This document shows positions 1-7,300 of a stretch of 8,918 nt of DNA, in pieces. Position 1 is the stretch's first letter. Every line of letters begins with the position of its first letter. The stretch spans positions 1 to 8,918 of the forward strand of contig JANXAX010000079.1 in NCBI GenBank assembly GCA_025062175.1, in the 5' to 3' direction. The notes beneath the pieces are model-generated. The model did no database searches, was not told the DNA's origin, and was given only the letters and a program-made list of their open reading frames with translations. A program made the position numbers and the translations under genes. The stretch is from Anaerolineae bacterium. GTDB lineage: Bacteria > Chloroflexota > Anaerolineae > 4572-78 > NAK82.

Positions 1-906
1 CCGGAGAGCTTCGCTGATCAGTTCTTCAATCAACGCATTGCGTTTTACAAGGCTCATCCGGATCAGCTGCAGGAGATTGTCGCTGCCTACCGGGAAGTTC
101 TGGCAGAACGCCCTGACGATCCCAAAATTCTGCGCGTACTGGGACGCCTCTACAGCCAGCTTGGTGACCGCGATAACGCAGTGCGCTTTTACCAGAATGC
201 CCTCGTGCTGGAACCAGCTGATGTACAGACGGCCATCGCGCTCGGCGACGAATATGTGTTGTTGGAGGATTGGACCCGTGCTGTCGAAGCATACCAACGG
301 GCACTGCGCCTAGATCCCCAAAACGCGCGCGCCCATAGCAACCTGGCATATTGCTACGCGCGCATGGGACGCCTGGAGGAAGCTATCCAAGAGAATCAGA
401 TCGTGCTGCAGCTGGCACCCGATGATTATATCAGTCGTCGCAATTTAGTGCTTCTGTACCGGGACACAGGCAGAATCGAGGAAGCCATTCAGACAGCCCA
501 GCCCCTCACTGAGCAAACACCCCAAAAGGAATTGGGACTAACGTGGATGTTGCTTGGAGAACTTTATCAAACTGCAGCCAGGGTGACGGAAGCGATCACA
601 GCCTACGAACGAGCTATCGAAGCCCAGCCTGACCTCGTCGAAGCATATATGCGGCTCGGTGTGCTCTATCTGGAACAGAACCGTCCGCATGAGGCACTCC
701 GTGTGTACCAACAATTGGCCCAGCTCACTCCCGACGATTACGTCGTGCACCGGCAGCTGGCGCTTGTCTATCGCGAGTTAGGACAGACGGAACAGGCACT
801 TGAGGCGGCCCAATTGGCGTTGCGTAAAGCTCCGGCGGAACAGCAAGCGGATCTGGAACAGCTGGTGGCAGACCTTCAGGCACATCAGACAGGTAGTTCC
901 CCATGA
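1..906 (+). CDS. TPR-repeat protein, 5' end cut by the window edge
   Basis: The frame is open from base 1 to TGA at 904-906, giving 301 residues with no start in view, so the N-terminus lies outside the window. From about residue 42 the protein is a chain of about seven 34-residue tetratricopeptide repeats (near 42, 76, 110, 144, 181, 214 and 248). They show the family pattern: a small residue at position 8, Y at 11, G or an equivalent near 15, A at 20, and P near 32 (for example LEPAD, LDPQN, LAPDD, LTPDD). TPR arrays are helical scaffolds for protein-protein contacts; no catalytic motif is visible. The part present has no membrane segment, but one could lie in the missing N-terminus. The stop overlaps the start of the sugar-phosphate transferase by 4 bases (ATGA), so the two are probably translationally coupled and may serve one envelope-glycan pathway. 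The internal GTG at 181 is unlikely to be the real start, because repeat structure continues upstream of it. The fold is certain; the role is unknown. Confidence 0.9.
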   Translation, partial: PESFADQFFNQRIAFYKAHPDQLQEIVAAYREVLAERPDDPKILRVLGRLYSQLGDRDNAVRFYQNALVLEPADVQTAIALGDEYVLLEDWTRAVEAYQRALRLDPQNARAHSNLAYCYARMGRLEEAIQENQIVLQLAPDDYISRRNLVLLYRDTGRIEEAIQTAQPLTEQTPQKELGLTWMLLGELYQTAARVTEAITAYERAIEAQPDLVEAYMRLGVLYLEQNRPHEALRVYQQLAQLTPDDYVVHRQLALVYRELGQTEQALEAAQLALRKAPAEQQADLEQLVADLQAHQTGSSP

Positions 907-1958
907 CATTCACCACAATGCTGATCATCTTCACTGCTGCCTTGCTTGTCGCGGCTGCAGTCACCCCTCTGGCAAGGCGCGCTGGGATGCGGTGGGGATT
1001 TGTGGACCATCCCTCTGCCCGCAAGATCCACACCAGTCCAATGCCCCGTTTCGGCGGCATCGCGATGGTCAGTGCTGTCCTGATCGCTCTGCTGGTCTTC
1101 GAAGGTCGCTATGGGATCGAGCAGCTGGCCAGTATTTTGATCGGCGCCAGTTGGGTGTCCATCCTGGGCGCGTTGGACGATCGATGGGGATTGCGCCCGG
1201 TTTATAAACTGCTTGGGCAAGTTGGAGCGGCTGCGTTTCTCATCCCCTTTGGCGTGCAGGTCTCTTTCCTGCCTGCCGAGTGGCTGAACTGGGCCATCAC
1301 CATCGTGTGGATAGTGGGGATCACAAATGCCATCAATTTTTTGGACAATATGGACGGTCTAGCGGGTGGCATCGTCGCGATTGCCGCTGGTTATTTCCTC
1401 CTTCTGGCAGTGCAAAGCGGTCAGTATCTAGTGGGAGGGCTCGCAGCCGCCTTGCTGGGCGCCAGTGTGGGCTTCCTGTTTTACAACCTCAATCCGGCCA
1501 GCATCTTCATGGGAGACACGGGCAGCCTCTTTCTTGGCTTCATACTGGCCGCGTTGGGGATCAAGCTGCGCTTTCCGGGTAACAGTCCGACTGTCACGTG
1601 GATGGTGCCGGTGCTGGTCTTGGCATTGCCGATCTTTGATACGACGTTGGTAGTCGTGTCACGCCTGCGACGGGGCATTCACCCCGCCACGCCAGGCAGA
1701 GACCACATTTCGCATCGGCTCGTGCGCAAGGGTTTCACCCAGCGCGAGACCGTGCTGCTACTCTACCTGGTGAGCGGAATGTCCGGGATGGTGGCGCAAT
1801 TCGTGACCCATGCCAACGTTTTCGAAGCGTATATGTTATGCGGAGCTGTGGCAGTGCTGGCTTTGTATGCGATGTGGTGGTTGGAGCGCATACCCCTGGA
1901 GAGCACCCGGGATCCCCAGAAGGACGTAACTCCAGGTGCCCAGCTGCCATCTGGCTAA
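903..1958 (+). CDS. WecA/TagO-type undecaprenyl-phosphate sugar-1-phosphate transferase (GT4, MraY/WecA superfamily)
   Basis: A 351-residue polytopic membrane enzyme with about ten hydrophobic segments, of normal length for the family. Members transfer a sugar-1-phosphate, usually GlcNAc-1-P from UDP-GlcNAc, to undecaprenyl phosphate on the cytoplasmic face. This begins O-antigen, teichoic-acid-like or arabinogalactan-type glycans. Family signatures appear in order: DHPSARKIH with PMPRFGG (residues 35-52), the acidic pair D92-D93 in LDDRWG, NAINFLDNMDGLAGG (142-156, with D148 and D151), FMGDTGS (202-208), IFDT with D246, and the basic loop PGRDHISHRL (264-273). That loop matches the His-rich loop of WecA/TagO enzymes rather than MraY. 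The start overlaps the upstream TPR gene (ATGA) and has only a weak AGG at 891-893, which suggests translational coupling. The tail after the last membrane segment (about 330-351) is short, and another frame remains protein-like past the stop (see 1955-2104), so the true C-terminus is uncertain. The exact sugar cannot be read from the sequence. Confidence 0.92.
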   Translation: MTFTTMLIIFTAALLVAAAVTPLARRAGMRWGFVDHPSARKIHTSPMPRFGGIAMVSAVLIALLVFEGRYGIEQLASILIGASWVSILGALDDRWGLRPVYKLLGQVGAAAFLIPFGVQVSFLPAEWLNWAITIVWIVGITNAINFLDNMDGLAGGIVAIAAGYFLLLAVQSGQYLVGGLAAALLGASVGFLFYNLNPASIFMGDTGSLFLGFILAALGIKLRFPGNSPTVTWMVPVLVLALPIFDTTLVVVSRLRRGIHPATPGRDHISHRLVRKGFTQRETVLLLYLVSGMSGMVAQFVTHANVFEAYMLCGAVAVLALYAMWWLERIPLESTRDPQKDVTPGAQLPSG

Positions 1959-2104
1959 GCTATGTCGACGATTCACCACCGCCAAAGGAGCTGGGCGATA
2001 TCGAGCTCAATCAAGAAGAGCAACCTGATCATAACGCGGCGAGAGCGTCGGCCGTGTTCGGCCTGGGTGATGAACCCTTCAACCCCATGGCACTTATGGC
2101 ATAG
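1955..2104 (+). other. Protein-like frame after the transferase stop: possible frameshifted C-terminal tail or remnant
   Basis: After the transferase stop at 1956-1958, the frame one base back stays open to TAG at 2102-2104. It reads as an acidic, proline-containing hydrophilic tail (YVDDSPPPKELGDIELNQEE, then a stretch ending GLGDEPFNPMALMA). Its codons (ctg ggc gat atc gag ctc) resemble those of the neighbouring genes. There is no start codon with a ribosome-binding site in this frame; the AAAGGAG at 1984-1990 has no start codon at a suitable distance. It could be the real end of the transferase after one lost base or a -1 shift, the remnant of another gene, or chance. I do not call it a separate gene. 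Confidence 0.25.
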
Positions 2105-2132
2105 GTGCACCGCGTAATCTCATGCCTCAAAT

Positions 2133-2162
2133 TTGACATCGTGGACACCGTGCACTTATAAT
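2133..2162 (+). promoter_or_regulatory. Sigma-70-type promoter of the marR-efflux operon
   Basis: A perfect -35 hexamer TTGACA (2133-2138) and a perfect -10 hexamer TATAAT (2157-2162) are separated by 18 bp. They lie in a markedly AT-richer stretch than the surrounding genes. Transcription should start near 2169-2170, leaving a leader of about 88 nt before the MarR-type gene at 2258. All four downstream genes are closely spaced with no other promoter of this quality visible, so it probably drives the whole operon. A match this close to consensus implies strong intrinsic activity that would need repression, which fits a MarR-type gene as the first product. The hexamers are seen directly; the start site is inferred. 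Confidence 0.8.
2141..2155. promoter_or_regulatory. Imperfect 15-bp dyad in the promoter spacer, candidate MarR operator
   Basis: GTGGACACCGTGCAC is an inverted repeat in which 5 of 7 base pairs match (outer GTG/CAC perfect, one mismatch, then AC/GT). It fills most of the gap between the -35 and -10 elements. MarR-family dimers commonly bind short palindromes overlapping their own promoter and repress by excluding RNA polymerase, so this is the best-placed operator candidate. The right half, GTGCAC, also occurs within the perfect 8-bp palindrome GGTGCACC at 2104-2111, 45 bp upstream. Binding is inferred. Confidence 0.4.
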
Positions 2163-2180
2163 TTCATTTGCGTTGCTAAC

Positions 2181-2214
2181 TATTTAATTGAATAAATTTT
2201 TGCATCATAAAATT
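2181..2214. promoter_or_regulatory. AT-rich inverted repeats in the leader of the MarR-type gene
   Basis: Two adjoining dyads lie just downstream of the predicted start site. TATTTAATTGAATA (2181-2194) matches at 6 of 7 pairs. AATTTT (2195-2200) and AAAATT (2209-2214) are perfect 6-base arms around an 8-base centre, TGCATCAT. Together they could be a second operator for the MarR-type protein or for another regulator. AT-rich DNA makes such dyads common by chance, and the weak A-T pairing argues against a functional RNA hairpin or terminator. Confidence 0.3.
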
Positions 2215-2245
2215 CCAAATTCTTATCCTACGAGCATACCAAAAC

Positions 2246-2250
2246 TGAGG
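2246..2250 (+). promoter_or_regulatory. Ribosome-binding site fixing the MarR-type start
   Basis: TGAGG lies 7 bases before the ATG at 2258. An in-frame TGA at 2246-2248 overlaps this site and rules out any upstream start, so 2258 is the earliest possible start. Confidence 0.7.
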
Positions 2251-2257
2251 CTCTTGG

Positions 2258-2866
2258 ATGGACAAAGTTTCTATTTCTCGGGCAGAACGCTTGCGTCGCA
2301 TCAGTGCCACATTCGCCGTATTGATGTGGATCGCGATGCGACGTTTTTGGCAACTGTTGCAGCTCTTTGGTTTGACCCCGGCACAGTTTATGGTGCTCTT
2401 CGCCTTGGTCAGGGCACGCGCCCCACGCGCGATGAACGATCTCACCGACATCACCCTACAGGACGCGCCCACGATGACCGGCATCATCGACCGTCTTGAG
2501 AAAGCCGGCCTGGTAGAGCGCACACGCAGCACCACCGACCGTCGCGTGGTGCTAGTCCAGGCCACACCAGCAGGTGTGGCACTGTTCAAACAGGTGAGTG
2601 AGAAGCTGTTGGATGACGATTTGGCCGGGTGCTCTATTCTCACCGATGAGGAATTGGCCGACACGGAAGCCTTATTTCAGGAGATCTTCCGCATCCATCT
2701 GAAACACTTTCACATCGACGTTGAAAACGTGGAAGACATTATCAACCTATGGGATCTGCCGTTGCACGACCTGATCCCATTGGAAGAGGTTCCTCCGATA
2801 ACGCGTGAAGAGCATCTCTCCCTTCAATCGTCATCGACGTCCCGGCCAGACAACTTAGAAGGCTAA
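2258..2866 (+). CDS. MarR-family winged-helix transcriptional regulator, first gene of the efflux operon
   Basis: A 202-residue protein. MarR proteins are dimeric winged-helix repressors that usually leave DNA when they bind small aromatic or toxic ligands or are oxidised, and they often control adjacent efflux genes. Dimerisation and linker helices span about 1-50 (with LTPAQFMVLFAL at 39-50). The recognition helix is around DAPTMTGIIDRLEKAGLVER (69-88). The wing carries the family hallmark TDRRVVLVQATPAG (93-106), followed by helices to about 152. The start is set by TGAGG at 2246-2250 and an in-frame stop just upstream. The protein is about 50 residues longer than a typical MarR (about 140-150). 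The extra tail (153-202) is acidic and Pro/Ser-rich, with several histidines (H147, H150, H152, H170, H186). C125 is the only cysteine. The adaptor gene follows after 18 bases, and the strong promoter at 2133 carries a dyad, so autorepression with control of the pump is likely. The ligand is unknown. Confidence 0.93.
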   Translation: MDKVSISRAERLRRISATFAVLMWIAMRRFWQLLQLFGLTPAQFMVLFALVRARAPRAMNDLTDITLQDAPTMTGIIDRLEKAGLVERTRSTTDRRVVLVQATPAGVALFKQVSEKLLDDDLAGCSILTDEELADTEALFQEIFRIHLKHFHIDVENVEDIINLWDLPLHDLIPLEEVPPITREEHLSLQSSSTSRPDNLEG

Positions 2867-2884
2867 AGTGAGGAGAAGGAAGAC

Positions 2885-4282
2885 ATGAAGAGATGGATTT
2901 GCGCCGTGCTCATCTTGATGGTGTTGGCCGCTCTGCTGACCACCGGCTGCGTACCGACGACCCAACGCGTCGCCCGCGCAGCAGAGCCGGTGAAGGCCGC
3001 TGCGGTGTCCGTGCTCGTCGCTCCCGCGCGCACTGGCACGATCGCGCGTGTTTACAACTATTCGGGCGATCTGCGTCCTAAGCATAGTGTCAACATCCTG
3101 CCCGTAGCCGCGGGACGCATCGAATCCCTCTTGGTTGCGGTGGGCGACCAAGTCAGAGCAGGCGACCCGATTGCGATCGTCGAGAGCAAGACCTATGCGG
3201 CCCAATTGAAGCAAGCCGAGGCCAATCTGGAACTGGCGCGGCTGAGCTTGGCTAAGATGGAAGAGGGCACGCGTCCGGAGCAAATCGCGGCGGCGGAGGC
3301 GGCGGTGCGCTTCGCGCGCAGCGCGGTCAACGATCTGCTCAACATCAGCGAAGAAGAACGCACTGCCGCGGCTGCCACCCTGGCCCAGGCCGAAGCCGCT
3401 CTGAGACTCGCCCAAGCGGAGTACGACAAAGTGGCGTGGGCCGGTCAAGTGGGCATGTTACCTCAGGCTTTGAAGTTGGAACAGGCCACCATTGCTTACG
3501 AAGCCGCCCGCGCCGCCTATAACCTGCAAACCCACCCCAGCGATGTCCAGCTGTCACCCTTGATGGTGCAACTGGCGCAGGCCGAGCTGGCATTGGCGTT
3601 GGCGAAAAACCCCTACACCCAGACCGACTTCGAACTGGCGCGTGTCAAGATCAAGCAAGCAGAAGCAGCTGTAGAGTTGGCACGCATTCAGCTGGACGAG
3701 ACCACCATCCGTGCCCCGTTCGATGGCATCGTGGCGGAGCTGTATGTCACCGAAGGCAGTATGGTCGGGCCGAGCACCCCAGTTGCCCTGTTCGTCTCGC
3801 ATGAACTGGAGGCAGTCATCAATGTCGAAGAAAACCGCATCCAAGAAATTAAACCCGGCCAACACGCTGCTATCAAGGTGAAAGCCTATCCCGATGAGGA
3901 CTTCCCCGCGGTGGTCACTAGTGTTGCACCAATCGCCGACTCGGCGACCCGTACGTTCGTGGTCAAGGCCACTCCAGTAGACCCAGCGGGCAAACTGCGT
4001 GGCGGTATGTACGCCGACTTGGCACTGCTGGTTGAAGAAAAGCAGGCAGCGCTGCTTGTGCCGCGCGCCGCGGTGACGCTGATCAACAACCGTGAGTCGG
4101 TCTATGTGGTGCAAGACGGGATAGCCCATTTGCGTCCGGTGACCACCGGTCTCACGGACGGCGACAGCGTCGAGATCCTGAGCGGATTGCGCCCCGGCGA
4201 GATGGTCGTCACTGCTGGTCAGACAAGCCTGCAAGACGGTGCGCCGGTACGCATCGCCTCCGAGGTAGGACCATTAGGCTGA
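2885..4282 (+). CDS. Lipoprotein RND membrane-fusion (HlyD/AcrA-type adaptor) protein
   Basis: A 465-residue adaptor that links an RND pump to whatever lies outside the membrane. The N-terminus is a lipoprotein signal: MKRW, a hydrophobic stretch and lipobox LTTGC, so the mature protein would be anchored through Cys22 on the outer face of the cytoplasmic membrane. Next come a first barrel-lipoyl half (about 42-103, GRIESLLVAVGDQVRAGDPI at 78-97), a long Ala/Gln-rich alpha-hairpin (about 104-275), the second lipoyl half (TTIRAPFDGIVAELYVTEGS, 273-292), a beta-barrel (about 305-385) and a membrane-proximal domain (to about 460). The hairpin is built from six copies of a short QAExAlxLA-like helix motif and is much longer than that of AcrA. 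Its predicted tip (about 184-195, AWAGQVGMLPQA) shows no obvious TolC-docking RL motif. AGGAG and AAGGA at 2871-2880 precede the ATG, and the RND pump starts 31 bases after the stop. The assignment is firm; the substrate is not visible. Confidence 0.94.
   Translation: MKRWICAVLILMVLAALLTTGCVPTTQRVARAAEPVKAAAVSVLVAPARTGTIARVYNYSGDLRPKHSVNILPVAAGRIESLLVAVGDQVRAGDPIAIVESKTYAAQLKQAEANLELARLSLAKMEEGTRPEQIAAAEAAVRFARSAVNDLLNISEEERTAAAATLAQAEAALRLAQAEYDKVAWAGQVGMLPQALKLEQATIAYEAARAAYNLQTHPSDVQLSPLMVQLAQAELALALAKNPYTQTDFELARVKIKQAEAAVELARIQLDETTIRAPFDGIVAELYVTEGSMVGPSTPVALFVSHELEAVINVEENRIQEIKPGQHAAIKVKAYPDEDFPAVVTSVAPIADSATRTFVVKATPVDPAGKLRGGMYADLALLVEEKQAALLVPRAAVTLINNRESVYVVQDGIAHLRPVTTGLTDGDSVEILSGLRPGEMVVTAGQTSLQDGAPVRIASEVGPLG
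3203..3706 (+). repeat. Six-copy helical motif in the adaptor hairpin
   Basis: Within the adaptor, a motif of about 19 residues beginning [QKT][LI]xxA recurs at residues 107, 133, 165, 197, 229 and 255 (QLKQAEANLELA, QIAAAEAAVRFA, TLAQAEAALRLA, KLEQATIAYEAA, QLAQAELALALA, KIKQAEAAVELA). The spacings are 26, 32, 32, 32 and 26. The pattern is symmetrical about residue 190, as expected if three copies sit on each arm of an antiparallel coiled-coil hairpin. Confidence 0.7.
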
Positions 4283-4313
4283 GCAACAGCTTAAGAAGAC
4301 AAAGGCAGCAATT

Positions 4314-7300
4314 ATGGGACTCACGCGACTAGCCATCCGCAGACCGTTAACCATGCTGATGATCATCCTGGCACTGGTGGTGCTGGGCTATCGTTCGCTC
4401 ACCTTGATGCAGGTTGACCGTTATCCCAAGGTGGACTTTCCCTACGTCAGCGTGGTGACCGTTTTCCCCGGCGCCGGCCCGGAGGACGTCGAGGATCTGA
4501 TTGTCAAGCCCATCGAGGATGCTGTGGCGGGCATCTCGGGCATCGATCAGATCATGTCCACGGCACGCGAAGGGGTGGGCATTGTGATTATCGGTTTCGT
4601 CGAGGGGACCAACGGCGATCAAGCCGCCATCGACGTGGAACGGCAAATTGCCACCATCCGTGGCAGCCTGCCACCAGAGGCGTACGATCCCGCCATTATC
4701 AAAGCGGATATCAATGCTATCCCCATTATGGAAATCGTGCTCAGCGGTCCCCAGGGCCAGGATGAGCTATTCGACATCGCCAAGAATGATGTCCGACCCC
4801 GCTTACAGGCGATCAAAGGTGTCGCCTCAGTGAACATCTCTGGCGGACGGGAGCGCGAAATCCAGGTAGAGGTTGATCCTACCAAGCTGGCGGCCTATCG
4901 CGTCTCACTGGAAAACGTGCAGCGTGCCTTGCAAGCGAACAACCTCACGTTCCCCGTGGGTGCAATCGATATCGGACGCCAGCGGACAGCCGTGCGCGCC
5001 GTGGGAGAATTCACCGCACTTGAGCAGATTGAGAATGTGGTCGTTTCCACGGGCGGAGGCCAAAGTGGCACCCCGGTCCGACCAGGTCAGGACGTCGGTG
5101 GATACGTTTACCTGCGCGACATCGCCACAGTCAAAGAGGGCTATAAGGACAGGACTCAAATCCTGCGCTACAACGGCATCGAGGCGGTCAGCATCAGTGT
5201 GCTCAAAACTTCTGACGCCAATACCATTCAGGTGGCCGATGCCGTCCATGAGGTAATCGAGGAACTGAACAAGGAGCTGCCCACCGGCGCGCAGATGACC
5301 ATTGTGATCGACGACTCGAAGTTCACGCGCGAGGCGGTCGCAGCGGTGCAAGAAGACTTGATCCTGGCGATTCTGATCACCGGTCTGGTGATGCTCGTCT
5401 TCTTGCACACCATCCGTAGCACGTTCATCGTGGTGCTGGCCATTCCTACTTCCATTATGTCCACGTTTATCGTGATGTGGGCACTTGGTTTCACGCTCAA
5501 CACCCTGACGCTCCTGGCGTTGACGTTGACTATCGGCATCCTGGTGGACGACTCGATTGTGGTGCTGGAGAACATCGAGCGCCACCTGAAGATGGGCAAA
5601 CCCCCACGCCAGGCCGCCCTGGATGGTCGTTCTGAGATCGGGTTAGCTGCGATCACGATCACGTTAGCGGACGTGGTGGTGTATGTGCCGGTGGCGTTCG
5701 CAGGGGGCATCATAGGTCAGTTTTTCCGCTCATATGGCATCACCATCGCCACTACGACGCTCTTCTCGCTGTTTGTGTCCTTCACACTGACTCCGATGCT
5801 GGCAGCGTTGTGGATGCGCGACGAGAGCCAGCCACAGCCCAGGCCGCGGGGATTACGACGCGTGTTCAGCATTCTGTTCTGGCCTGTCAGTATAGTCTGG
5901 AAGGGCTTTGTATCCATATGGGACGCTGCTTTTGCCGGTCTGGCACGGCTCTACGCGGCAACATTGCGTTTCTTCTTGCACAATTGGGGCACGTCCTTCC
6001 TTGCCGTCTTTATCGCCGGCTTGTCGCTAGTTGCGGGTGCGTGGTTGGTGCTGAGTGGCGTGGTGGGCTCTGAGTTTGTCCCTCAGGAGGATGATGCGCG
6101 GTTCACAGTGAACATCCAGATGCCAGCTGGCACCAACCTCGCTGCGACCGATCAGGCGGCTCGCCAAGTGGAGCAGCTGATCCTACGAGAGGTGCCGGAA
6201 ACGGTGGCCATCTTGACCAACGTCGGCTCGGGCGGGAGCGTCTTCGGCATCAGCACCGGAGGCGCTGCTAACAGCGCCACCATCCGGGTGCGCGTGGTCG
6301 ATAAAACACAACGCCAGCGCAGCACGGTGCAAATCGTCGAGGCATTACGCCCACTGGTACAACAGATACCCGAAGCCACCATCTCGCTCAACTTGACCTC
6401 ATCCCTAGGCGGCGGGGGAGGAATGGGTGGCACCATTCAGATTCAAGTGTATGGCGAGGATCCGGATCGGTTGATCGAGCTGGCCAATCAAGTCGAAGCA
6501 GTGATGCGCACCGTTCCGGGCACGACCGACATCCAAAACCTGGACGCAGCACGCGCGCCCGAAGCGCGGTTGGTGGTCGATCGACAGCGCGCGCTTGACT
6601 TGGGACTTGCACCCGCTCAGGTGGCCGGCGCGCTGCGCACCGCACTCAGTGGCGCTAAGGTGGGCACCTTCAAGCAGCCGGGCAGACCAGATGTAGACAT
6701 CACGTTGCGCGTCAACGAGACCGCACGTGCCGACCTACAGAAGCTCGCCGAGCTGCCGCTGAGCTATCGCGCCGGCAAGGAGATCCGCCTCGCTCAGGTG
6801 ACCACGCTGGAGAGCGATTTAGCGCCCGCCATCATCAAGCGCACTAATCGTCAGCGACAACTGACGGTGAGCAGCGGAGTCGCTGGGCGGGCGTCTGGAG
6901 ATGTGACCGATGACATCGAGGCGGCCATTCGGGCAAACGTGATTTTTCCAGAGGGTTATGGCTTCCGTCTAGGCGGACAGGCCGAGGCGCAACGCGAGTC
7001 CTTCGCCGAGCTGGGTTCGGCACTCATCCTGTCCATCGGATTGATCTATATGTTGCTGGTGGCACTCTTCCAGAGCTGGCTGCACCCACTGGCAATCATG
7101 TTCTCGTTGCCCGTTTCAGTGGTGGGCGCTTTTGGTGGCTTGTTGATCACGAACAACACGCTCAACATCGTCTCGCTGTTGGGTATCATCTTGCTCGCAG
7201 GCATTGTCACCAAAAATGCCATCTTGTTGGTGGACTTCACCAACGTGTTGCGGCGCGAGCATGGCTACAGCCGTCGTGATGCGCTGGTCGAGGCCGGACG

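Noticed and set aside
2050..2063. GGCCG-TGTT-CGGCC hairpin as a terminator of the transferase gene
   Set aside because: The stem is only 5 bp and is not followed by a run of T, so it does not meet the form of an intrinsic terminator.
1962..2117. 51-codon ATG-started frame in the gap after the sugar transferase
   Set aside because: No ribosome-binding site precedes it. Its Arg/Trp/Ser-rich translation looks like a shadow, and it competes with a more protein-like frame over the same bases.
2176..2664. 162-codon minus-strand frame across the MarR-type gene
   Set aside because: It lies opposite a clear MarR gene with family motifs, and its translation shows no recognisable domain. Long antisense frames are common in G+C-rich DNA.
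3554..4234. 226-codon minus-strand frame inside the adaptor gene
   Set aside because: It is a shadow of the adaptor coding sequence with no domain-like pattern and no promoter or ribosome-binding site that I can see.
5516..5531. TTGACG/TTGACT matches as an internal promoter in the RND gene
   Set aside because: They fall within conserved TM4 coding sequence, and no matching -10 element stands out at a proper distance.
4905..5585. 226-codon minus-strand frame inside the RND gene
   Set aside because: Its His/Gln/Asp-rich composition is the expected mirror of a hydrophobic membrane protein; the + strand carries the full RND motifs.
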